A stretch of 7,433 bases of DNA from DASXMT01 sp035552655 (GTDB lineage: Bacteria > Actinomycetota > Acidimicrobiia > Acidimicrobiales > RAAP-2), in the NCBI GenBank assembly GCA_035552655.1, contig DASZLD010000157.1, positions 1-7,433 of the forward strand, written 5' to 3'. The stretch's first letter is position 1. The number at the start of each line of letters is the position of its first letter. This document shows, one piece after another, positions 1 to 4,880 of this stretch. The notes under the pieces are model-generated. The model saw nothing but the letters and a program-made list of their open reading frames with translations. It did no database searches and had not been told where the DNA came from. The position numbers were made by a program, and so were the translations under genes.

Positions 1-88
1 CCGCTGCAGCAGCCCGCTCATAGCTCAGCCCATTCAATGCCAGCTCGACCGCCCGAGCAACAGCCTCCTCGTCCACGCGTCGCCCCAC
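1..88 (-). CDS. N-terminal fragment of a probable helix-turn-helix (transposase-like) protein, runs off the window
   Basis: Twenty-nine codons are visible from a GTG start at 88 before the window ends. GGAGG at 95-99 lies 6 nt upstream of the GTG, a good ribosome binding site, and an in-frame stop lies upstream of it. The peptide begins VGRRVDEEAVARAVEL and continues with a short helix holding NGLSYERAAAA. An acidic, alanine-rich helix followed by a 'G-x-S-x-x-x-A-A' helix is how many transposase and recombinase helix-turn-helix domains begin, but the recognition helix is outside the window. The gene starts just 45 bp after the stop of a nuclease gene that is broken at its 3' end, so it probably belongs to an element that inserted there. 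It could also be another DNA-binding protein. Reality of the gene is fairly likely; its function is a guess. Confidence 0.5.
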   Translation of the reverse strand, partial: MGRRVDEEAVARAVELALNGLSYERAAAA

Positions 89-141
89 ACCGCACCTCCA
101 ATCTCAGGAGATGTCGCGGTCACCCCTTGAGTTCAAGTGCC
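1..141 (-). mobile_element. Putative end of an inserted element that cut the HNH gene
   Basis: The nuclease reading frame loses its expected family continuation at about 138-141, right after the Asn-Gly of its HNH motif, and ends with one foreign codon and a stop. About 45 bp of non-coding DNA follows, then a well-formed gene start at 88. A broken gene, a short leader and a gene start resembles the end of an insertion sequence or integrated element. A small dyad, CTTGA-GT-TCAAG, lies at 126-137 on the junction. The other end of the element is outside the window, so no inverted-repeat pair or target duplication can be checked. This is an inference only. Confidence 0.3.
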
Positions 142-1227
142 GTTCTCCTGGTTGGTGGGGCCATCCTCGGTGTAGGGGATGATGTGGTCGACCTGGCAGG
201 CCGAAGCGGGCAGATCGCAGTAAGGATGGGTGCAGGTCCGGTCCCTAAGCTCGATGGCCCTCCTGGTCGCCCCGGTGAACAAGCGGGCCGTCTCGCTCAC
301 CTCCACCCGCTTGTCGGGAGCGAACACGGCCCGCTCGATGTAGGCCTCGTCGAGCAGGGAGAGGAGGGCCCCCGGGGGCACGACGGTGCCGTTGGCCAGC
401 TCACAGACCCGACCGGCGAGCGTGGGGAAGTCGACCAGGACGGTGATGAGCGGGGCCGGGCGTTTCCCGTTTTCCGGGGCCGTTCTCGACCGCTTGGCCA
501 TCTCGGCTAAGGCGTCGCAGCGTCGCTGCCCCGGGGTCCGATCCAGGTCGGACACGGTGGGCTCTCGACCGAGGCGCCCTTTGACCTCTGACCACTCGGC
601 CTCGAACAGCTCGTGCTCCAAGCGCGAAAGCTCCTCGGAGACGACCGTCCCCGATTCTGGGTCCATGGTCATGCCCCCGAGCCACATCTTGTCGAAGCTC
701 TTCTCCAAGTAGACGTCCCGGGCGGCCACGCGCTTGTCGTAGCTCGTCTCTGTCCCGTCGGGGTCGGCGAACTGGTGCCAGTAGGAGATGGCTTGCGTGT
801 ACTTCTCGAAGGACAGCGTGGCGGCCTGGTCACAGAGGACCTGCTCGTCCCGGGCCAGGGCCTCTTCGGTGCTGGGGTTGCGCACGGCGGCCACGGTGTC
901 GACGTGGGCGGCGTTGATCGCCCCGCTCGACCAGGCCCGGGCAAAGGCCGGTAGGTGAGAGATGGCCCGGCCCCGTCGGATCAAGGTCCGGGCCTGGCCC
1001 GTCGGGATCCGGCACCGGCGGCCCAGCCAGGCCGCGGCGGTCTTCGCCCCGTCGGGAGCCCAGTCCCCTGAGGCGTCAAAGGATCCAGCGGCCTCGGTCA
1101 CGACGGCATCGAGGCGGGCCCGCTGGCGCATGAGGGCTTCCATCGACTCGGGGTCGGCCGGGACCAACGGCCCGGCGTCGGCCAGGCGGTCGATCGCCTT
1201 GGTCAGGGTCTGTACATCAACATCCAT
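133..1227 (-). CDS. DUF222/13E12-type HNH endonuclease, truncated at its C-terminus
   Basis: This 364-residue protein is of the actinobacterial DUF222 plus HNH family (13E12 repeat type), whose members are often found in multiple copies and whose biological role is poorly known. The DUF222 region covers roughly residues 25-310. The HNH part begins at RDRTC (residue 328), with the Cys pair C332/C337, the DH pair D347/H348 (VDHIIP) and N362. Family members continue after this Asn with a segment carrying C-x2-H-N/H, which supplies the last metal ligands. Here the frame ends at Asn362-Gly-Thr and a stop, so the catalytic domain is incomplete and the product is probably inactive. The ATG at 1227 opens the family-like N-terminus; only a weak GGGG stretch precedes it. 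An IS3 element begins about 50 bp upstream, which may have altered its promoter. Confidence 0.85.
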   Translation of the reverse strand: MDVDVQTLTKAIDRLADAGPLVPADPESMEALMRQRARLDAVVTEAAGSFDASGDWAPDGAKTAAAWLGRRCRIPTGQARTLIRRGRAISHLPAFARAWSSGAINAAHVDTVAAVRNPSTEEALARDEQVLCDQAATLSFEKYTQAISYWHQFADPDGTETSYDKRVAARDVYLEKSFDKMWLGGMTMDPESGTVVSEELSRLEHELFEAEWSEVKGRLGREPTVSDLDRTPGQRRCDALAEMAKRSRTAPENGKRPAPLITVLVDFPTLAGRVCELANGTVVPPGALLSLLDEAYIERAVFAPDKRVEVSETARLFTGATRRAIELRDRTCTHPYCDLPASACQVDHIIPYTEDGPTNQENGT

Positions 1228-1275
1228 GACCCCATTTCACCATTCGGGTGTGACAGCGCTCCGAGGGTCGGAACC
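1228..1275. other. Short spacer between the HNH gene start and the IS3 end
   Basis: These 48 bp are all that remains between the nuclease ATG and the inverted repeat of the insertion sequence. No convincing promoter hexamers are visible on the minus strand. TCGGGTGTGACA at 1244-1255 closely matches TCGGGTGTGTCA at 2847-2858 beyond the other end of the element (11 of 12 bases, same orientation), which may be chance. Confidence 0.4.
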
Positions 1276-1296
1276 TGTCAACGCAAATGAGACACC
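1276..1296 (+). repeat. Left terminal inverted repeat of the IS3 element
   Basis: This end lies beyond the orfB stop. It contains TGAGACACC at 1288-1296, which is repeated in inverse orientation at 2816-2824, and the outer TGTCAAC resembles the outer TGTCCAC of the other end. The inner 9 bp match perfectly and the outer part is imperfect. Confidence 0.65.
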
Positions 1297-1302
1297 GATT
1301 AG

Positions 1303-2307
1303 TCAGATCGCATGAGCGAGAGGCGCCTCCTCAGGTCGGTTGATCCAAAAGGCGTCCGGGATCCGGGGTGCTTGCGGCGGGGTCCGGAATCGGTGGGGCA
1401 TGGAGTCGTAGGCAGCGTCGAGGACCCCTTGGCGTTTCTCCCGGACGACCTCTGCCAGACCGAAATGGACGTCGGCCGGCGTATGGAGGCCGATCCCGGA
1501 GTGCCGGTGCTCGGTGTTGTAGTACTCAAAGAATCCCTGGCAGAACGTGCGGGCCGCGGCGATGTTGGCGAAACGCTTGGGGAAGGTGGGCGAGTACTTG
1601 AGCGTCTTGAACGAGGACTCTGAGTAGGGGTTGTCGTTGGACTGGTGGGGTCGTGAGTGGCTCTGGAGGACGCCGAGGTCAGCCAGGAGCTGGCTGACCG
1701 TCCGTGAGGTCATCGAGCTCCCCCGGTCGGCGTGCAAGGTGAGCTGGCCCTGGTCGACGTTATGTCGATAGATGGCATCGGCGATGAGCTGCTCGGCCAA
1801 GGTGGCCGACTCCCGAGGGGCCACCAACCAGCCGACCACGTAGCGGGAGTAGATGTCGAGGATGCTGTAGAGCTGGAACCAGGTCCATTTGTAGGGACCG
1901 GCCAGCTTGGTGATATCCCAGCTCCAGACCTCGTTGGGCCGGGTCGCCACCAGCTCGGGCTTGACTGAGGCCGGCCTGCGGGCCTGAGCTCGGCGTTCTC
2001 GCACCTGGGCCCGCGCTCGAAGCAGCCGGTACATGGTGGAGACCGAGGCCAGGTAGGTCCCCTCGTCGAGCAGGATGGCCCAGATCTGGGCCGGGGCCTT
2101 GTCGCAGAAGCGTTCCTCGTTGAGGGTCGAAACGATGGCATCGGCCTCGGTTGGTGTCAGGGCACGGTGCGACGCTCGGGGGGCCGGCGGCCCACAGAGT
2201 GGCAGCTGCTTGGCCCGGTAGTGGGTGGCCCGGCTTCGCCCCAGGACCGCACAAGCCCGCTTGCGGCCGATGGTCGGGGTCAACTCCTCGACCCCAGCGT
2301 CAAGCAC
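1303..2307 (-). CDS. IS3-family transposase OrfB (DDE integrase domain)
   Basis: OrfB is the catalytic part of the transposase; it cuts and joins DNA ends in copy-out/paste-in transposition. The rve-type integrase core shows the triad D131 (in WSWDITKL), D194 (in LHADRGSS) and E230 (in NPYSESSF), with exactly 35 residues between the last two, the DD(35)E spacing of the IS3 family. Residues 1-50 resemble the usual OrfB start with an HTH-like segment (GRKRACAVLGRSRATHY), and 60-100 the HTH_21-like part. The frame is open upstream of the listed GTG, without a stop, back to a slippery heptamer in orfA, and that GTG has no ribosome binding site. The protein is therefore most likely made as an OrfA-OrfB fusion of about 489 residues by -1 frameshifting. 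The frame is intact. Confidence 0.92.
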   Translation of the reverse strand: MLDAGVEELTPTIGRKRACAVLGRSRATHYRAKQLPLCGPPAPRASHRALTPTEADAIVSTLNEERFCDKAPAQIWAILLDEGTYLASVSTMYRLLRARAQVRERRAQARRPASVKPELVATRPNEVWSWDITKLAGPYKWTWFQLYSILDIYSRYVVGWLVAPRESATLAEQLIADAIYRHNVDQGQLTLHADRGSSMTSRTVSQLLADLGVLQSHSRPHQSNDNPYSESSFKTLKYSPTFPKRFANIAAARTFCQGFFEYYNTEHRHSGIGLHTPADVHFGLAEVVREKRQGVLDAAYDSMPHRFRTPPQAPRIPDAFWINRPEEAPLAHAI

Positions 2308-2315
2308 GTCGTCGA

Positions 2316-2771
2316 CTACTCGTCTGAGTCCGCGCTCTTGGAGATCTCTTCCAAGAGCGCGTGCACTTTTCCCTGGACAGTGATGACCGCCTCGGCCTGG
2401 GCCAACTTGGAGCGCAGCCGCTCGTTCTCGGTCCGGAGCTTCGCCACCTCGGAGAGCGAAGGGCCACCCCGACCACCGTCATTTCGCCCGAGAGCGGCCT
2501 TCAACAGCCCCTGGCGGTGCTGACGCCTCCAGTCGGTGATGAGGCTCGAATAGAGACCTTCCCGCCGGAGCAGCGCTCCTCGTTCGCCGGTTTCCGAGCA
2601 CCCGTCATATTCGGCCAGGATGGCCAGCTTGTACTCAGGCGTGAAGACCCGGCGTATCGCGCTCTTGTGATAGCGGGGACCTCCATCAGCTCCGGTGCCG
2701 TCGTCGATGTGCCAAGTCTTGCCATGTTCGGACATGACCGGCGGCACCTTCCTCTCCGTCGTGTTGTCCAT
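2316..2771 (-). CDS. IS3-family transposase OrfA (HTH protein with coiled coil)
   Basis: OrfA is the DNA-binding subunit that recognises the inverted ends. I chose the ATG at 2771 (151 residues) because GGAGG at 2779-2783 lies 7 nt upstream; a longer frame to 2825 would start inside the terminal repeat. A variable leader is followed by the typical HTH_Tnp core from about residue 40 (RRVFTPEYKLAILAEYD, then GALLRREGLYSSLITDWRR). A coiled-coil stretch at about 108-130 (LSEVAKLRTENERLRSKL) would mediate multimerisation. Near the 3' end, codons 134-135 (GGA AAA) form a slippery site from which ribosomes can shift into orfB. Ribosomes that do not shift end at the stop at 2316-2318, giving free OrfA, usually a regulator of transposition in this family. 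Confidence 0.88.
   Translation of the reverse strand: MDNTTERKVPPVMSEHGKTWHIDDGTGADGGPRYHKSAIRRVFTPEYKLAILAEYDGCSETGERGALLRREGLYSSLITDWRRQHRQGLLKAALGRNDGGRGGPSLSEVAKLRTENERLRSKLAQAEAVITVQGKVHALLEEISKSADSDE
2331..2373 (-). promoter_or_regulatory. Programmed -1 ribosomal frameshift signal (slippery heptamer plus stem-loop)
   Basis: On the minus strand the heptamer G GGA AAA (2373-2367) sits in the exact X XXY YYZ phase of orfA: G ends the codon CAG, then GGA and AAA follow. A spacer GTGCA(C) of 5-6 nt comes next, then a perfect inverted repeat. GCGCTCTTGGA (2360-2350) pairs with TCCAAGAGCGC (2342-2332) around the 7-nt loop AGAGATC, and one further C-G pair at 2361/2331 makes 12 bp. After a -1 shift the frame reads through without stops into orfB. 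A heptamer, short spacer and strong stem are the known layout of frameshift sites in the IS3 family. The sequence pattern is direct; its function is inferred. Confidence 0.82.
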
Positions 2772-2778
2772 GAGAAAT

Positions 2779-2783
2779 CCTCC
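2779..2783 (-). promoter_or_regulatory. Ribosome binding site of orfA
   Basis: GGAGG lies 7 nt before the ATG at 2771 on the minus strand. It decides the start of orfA in favour of MDNTTERK over the longer frame that opens at 2825. Confidence 0.7.
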
Positions 2784-2815
2784 AACGCCCCCATGCTCAG
2801 TACGTGGATGCTGAA

Positions 2816-2837
2816 GGTGTCTCACTCATTGTGGACA
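2816..2837 (-). repeat. Right terminal inverted repeat of the IS3 element
   Basis: Read on the minus strand it begins TGTCCACAATGAG and ends TGAGACACC, matching the other end in the inner 9 bp perfectly and in the outer TGTC-x-AC. It lies 45 bp upstream of the orfA start. Confidence 0.65.
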
Positions 2838-3055
2838 GAGAGGGGGTCGGGTGTGTCATAGGAGGGTGATTTCGGGCGTTCCCGGATAGGGATTTCGAGC
2901 TTTGTCAACAACGGCTCTCGGGTTGATCCGGATCAGAAGCGGCGCGCTTATCCGGGATCCCAGTGGCCGAGCTGGCCGAAGTGGCCCCCGCTCGGACGCC
3001 GCCGTGTCAGAGCCGAATGCGACGATGGATGGGCATCACGGCAAGGAGGTCAGAC
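2838..3055. other. 218-bp non-coding spacer with palindrome and short tandem repeat
   Basis: No convincing gene lies here. The spacer contains the perfect 12-bp palindrome TGATCCGGATCA at 2924-2935 and three tandem 9-mers at 2964-2990 (TGGCCGAGC, TGGCCGAAG, TGGCCCCCG). A TTGTCA hexamer at about 2902-2907 could be a -35 box, but no good -10 follows at the right distance. The stretch could be the control region of the downstream cysteine-rich gene or worn remains of another mobile element; I cannot decide between these. Confidence 0.35.
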
Positions 3056-3337
3056 ATGGCTATCTGCACGACATGCGGCGGGGAGATGACCCAAGGGGTC
3101 AGCTGCAGCCCGACAGCGCGTATCCGGATCAGTGGGATGGACTATCGACCGATCCGCTGGGGCGATGAGTCTCGGCGGCAGGAGACGGTCGCGTTCCAGT
3201 GCGGCGACTGCGGTACGCCGCCAGGAGGGGTCCACCACCCGGGATGTTGCGTCGAAAGATGTCCGGCGTGTCTGGGCCAGTCACTCGGCTGCGAGTGCAA
3301 CGACGACCCGTTCGAGGACATCGACGACCTCGAATAG
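3056..3337 (+). CDS. Cysteine-rich small protein with zinc-ribbon-like motifs (unknown function)
   Basis: The ATG at 3056 is chosen because AAGGAGGT ends 5 nt upstream, a near-perfect ribosome binding site; the frame is open further up, but that part looks non-coding. The 93-residue product has 11 cysteines: C4-x2-C7 (ICTTCGGEM), C17, C49-x2-C52 (QCGDCG), then a dense group with HHPGCC (H60, H61, C64, C65), C69-x2-C72, C79 and C81. The layout suggests two zinc-binding knuckles. The tail is acidic (DDPFEDIDDLE). I recall small actinobacterial proteins of unknown function with the same 'CGDCG-x-x-PGG-x-HHPGC' signature, so it is probably a conserved family. There is no signal peptide or membrane segment, so it is likely cytosolic. 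It is convergent with the downstream AIM24-type gene, 25 bp away, and is not in an operon with it. Function is unknown. Confidence 0.8.
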   Translation: MAICTTCGGEMTQGVSCSPTARIRISGMDYRPIRWGDESRRQETVAFQCGDCGTPPGGVHHPGCCVERCPACLGQSLGCECNDDPFEDIDDLE

Positions 3338-3362
3338 TTCCGTGTCTGGAGTTGACTGCCGC

Positions 3363-4202
3363 TCAGTTGTTGAGCAGGCCACCGATGATCGAGCTGCCGG
3401 TGCTTCTCTCCGAGCTCTCATTTTGAGGGAGATAGGGCGCAATGGCGTGGGCAAGGTTTGAGATCGGCATCGTCTGCAGCCAGACCATGCCGGGACCGGT
3501 CAGCGAGGCCAGGAAGAGGGAATCGGCCCCGAAGAGCAGGTTCTTCACGCCTTTCACCATCTTGATCTCGAAGCTCATGTTGGCGTCGAACAGCCCGACA
3601 TGGCCAGGGATGACGCGCAGGTTTTCGCCCGGAGCCAGGTGGTACTCGACCAGTTCCCCAGAGAGGGCGATCCATGTCGTCCCCTCTCCGGTGATGCGCT
3701 GCAGGATGAAGCCACTACCGCCGAATATCCCAGCCCCGAGCTTCTGCTGGAACCCGATGGAGACGTTCACCCCTGACGTGGCCGCCAGGAAGCCATGGCG
3801 GTGGACCAGGTATTCACGGTCGGGGGCAATGGCGACAGGACGGATCTCGCCCGGAAGCTTGGCGGCAAAGGAAATGGTGCCGGGCCCTCCCTCGGCCTGG
3901 TACTGGGTGAGGAAGAGACCGCCACCGGCGACGGTTCGTTTGAGCGCACCGAAGACGCCCTTGGATCCTGCTCCCGACGTCGAGGTGGTGAGCTGAATCG
4001 ACGACGTCATCCACGACAGCTCCCCGCCCGGCGACACGACGCTCTGACCCGGGTTGAGGTCAACCTGCAAGACGGGCATGACCGTGCCGATCACCCGGTG
4101 AGCGACCGGGGTGGCGGCATCGACTGCACTGGGGTCATCCGGTGACGGCACCGAACCTGGGGGCGGGGGTGGAGATCCGGGAGGCGGTGGCAGGTTCGAC
4201 AT
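3363..4202 (-). CDS. AIM24/TIGR00266 family protein with proline-rich N-terminus
   Basis: This 279-residue protein belongs to the AIM24/TIGR00266 family, widespread beta-rich proteins of unclear role; the name comes from a yeast mitochondrial protein. The family match rests on the order of its segments. VLQVDLNPGQSVVSPGGELSWM (residues about 44-65, here in two parts: VLQVDLNPGQS and VVSPGGELSWM) is followed by GGGLFLTQYQAEGGPGTISF, then LVHRHGFLAAT, GSGFILQRITGEGTTWIALSG and a late FEIKMVKGVKNLLFG. Residues 1-25 are a low-complexity PPPPGSPPPPPGS stretch, probably disordered. No signal peptide is seen. The start is supported by AAGGAG at 4208-4213, 5 nt from the ATG. It is transcribed alone or after the F420 oxidoreductase, 191 bp upstream on the same strand. 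Family assignment is firm, function is not. Confidence 0.85.
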   Translation of the reverse strand: MSNLPPPPGSPPPPPGSVPSPDDPSAVDAATPVAHRVIGTVMPVLQVDLNPGQSVVSPGGELSWMTSSIQLTTSTSGAGSKGVFGALKRTVAGGGLFLTQYQAEGGPGTISFAAKLPGEIRPVAIAPDREYLVHRHGFLAATSGVNVSIGFQQKLGAGIFGGSGFILQRITGEGTTWIALSGELVEYHLAPGENLRVIPGHVGLFDANMSFEIKMVKGVKNLLFGADSLFLASLTGPGMVWLQTMPISNLAHAIAPYLPQNESSERSTGSSIIGGLLNN

Positions 4203-4393
4203 GAGGGCTCCTTGGGTCTTGCTTGGGAGGCTGATCGCAGACAGCGCTCGGTCCGGTACAGAGGGAGCACTTCGTTCGTGAAGTTAGTTGTCGGTCGAGA
4301 GGTTGTCCACCAAGTCATGGGCGGCACCCTGCTGCTGCCGCCAACCGGTCCAAGCTGGGACCGGATCCAGTCGGAAACTCGACTCCTACCGGC
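4203..4393. other. 191-bp spacer upstream of the AIM24-family gene
   Basis: The spacer holds the ribosome binding site of the AIM24-family gene (4208-4213) and a GC-rich hairpin at 4345-4364. I looked for -35/-10 pairs on the minus strand and found none with good spacing, although TTGGTG and TAACTT are present about 21 bp apart. Confidence 0.4.
4345..4364 (-). terminator. Possible terminator hairpin downstream of the PPOX gene
   Basis: CCGGTCC and GGACCGG form a perfect 7-bp stem around a 6-nt loop, 30 nt after the stop of the oxidoreductase gene. No U-run follows, so it would be a hairpin-only terminator of the kind often proposed in actinobacteria, or simply a dyad in the promoter region of the next gene. 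Confidence 0.35.
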
Positions 4394-4831
4394 TTAGTTG
4401 CTGTAGATCCTGGTAGGGCTGACGAGCACGACGGTCCGTCCCTCCTCGGTCATGGTTCGATCGTAGGCATCCCAGTCATCATGCGTGCCTCCCGCAGCCG
4501 TGAATACCTCGCGTAACAACCGGCGAAGTTTCTCGCCGTCCAAGTCCGCGTTCGTGTCCCTGGGGTCGAGCACCTCAGCTCGACCTTCGACCGTCGCCCA
4601 CATCCATCCGGCCCGAAACGTGACGCTCACCTGCGGCCGGCTCCGAAGGTTGGCCAGCTTCGTCTTTCCATACGTGACAAACCCGACGACATCGGCTCCA
4701 GTGACCGGATGAGCCAAGACGCCGGCATTGACCACCGAGGATTGGATGGTGCCGTCGGATCGGAGAGTCGAGACGACAGCCAAGTATCCGTCTTGCCTGC
4801 CAATTTCGGTCACATCTGCGAGTGTCGTCAC
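4394..4831 (-). CDS. PPOX-class F420-dependent oxidoreductase (split beta-barrel flavoprotein fold)
   Basis: The product (145 residues) has the size and layout of the small split-barrel proteins related to pyridoxamine-phosphate oxidase that bind F420 or FMN in actinobacteria (Rv1155-like). Visible landmarks are YLAVVSTLRSDGTIQSSVVN (residues 17-35, strands 1-2), DVVGFVTYGKTKLANLRSRPQ (48-67, shown in two parts DVVGFVTYG and KTKLANLRSRPQ), VSVTFRAGWMWATVEGRAEV (68-87) and a C-terminal VVLVSPTRIYSN. Members reduce small substrates with F420H2; the substrate here is unknown. The start is the GTG at 4831. There is no ribosome binding site, but TACAAT lies 6 nt upstream, so a leaderless transcript starting at the GTG is likely. 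The gene lies 49 bp after the Clp N-domain gene on the same strand. Confidence 0.88.
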   Translation of the reverse strand: MTTLADVTEIGRQDGYLAVVSTLRSDGTIQSSVVNAGVLAHPVTGADVVGFVTYGKTKLANLRSRPQVSVTFRAGWMWATVEGRAEVLDPRDTNADLDGEKLRRLLREVFTAAGGTHDDWDAYDRTMTEEGRTVVLVSPTRIYSN

Positions 4832-4837
4832 ACCGGA

Positions 4838-4843
4838 ATTGTA
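4838..4843 (-). promoter_or_regulatory. -10 box for a probable leaderless promoter of the PPOX gene
   Basis: On the minus strand TACAAT is followed by 6 nt and then the GTG start codon, so the usual start point of transcription would coincide with the start codon. The best upstream hexamer, TTCTTG, is 16 nt away and weak. No ribosome binding site exists between them, which fits leaderless expression, common in actinobacteria. Confidence 0.5.
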
Positions 4844-4880
4844 GGTCGGGTGCGCATTCCAAGAACCGCCGACCCCGTTC

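Larger units (their letters stand above)
1276..2837 (-). mobile_element. Complete IS3-family insertion sequence (about 1.56 kb)
   Basis: The element contains orfA and orfB in the order and relative frame (-1) of the IS3 family, with a DDE transposase, and it is bounded by related inverted ends. The left end reads TGTCAACGCAAATGAGACACC (1276-1296, here as two overlapping parts: TGTCAACGC, then AAATGAGACACC). The right end, read on the minus strand from 2837, starts TGTCCAC and ends TGAGACACC. Both ends thus share TGTC-x-AC and a perfect 9-bp TGAGACACC with a 1-nt spacing difference. The length fits the family's 1.2-1.6 kb range. No target duplication is evident: the flanks are GAACC on the left and GAGAG on the right. 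Both ORFs appear intact, so the copy may still encode an active transposase. The exact outer boundaries are inferred from the repeats. Confidence 0.85.

Noticed and set aside
37..712. Plus-strand open frames (37-510 and 386-712) across the HNH gene
   Set aside because: They are antisense to a recognised DUF222-HNH frame, with low-complexity Arg/Gly/Pro composition and no start signals.
133..2837. A defence island built from the HNH nuclease and neighbouring genes
   Set aside because: The nuclease is truncated, DUF222-HNH genes are common dispersed actinobacterial genes, and the only other genes here are those of an IS3 element.
3363..3996. Plus-strand open frame 3442-3996 within the AIM24-family gene
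   Set aside because: It is antisense to a clear family match, and its composition is what GC-rich third positions produce.
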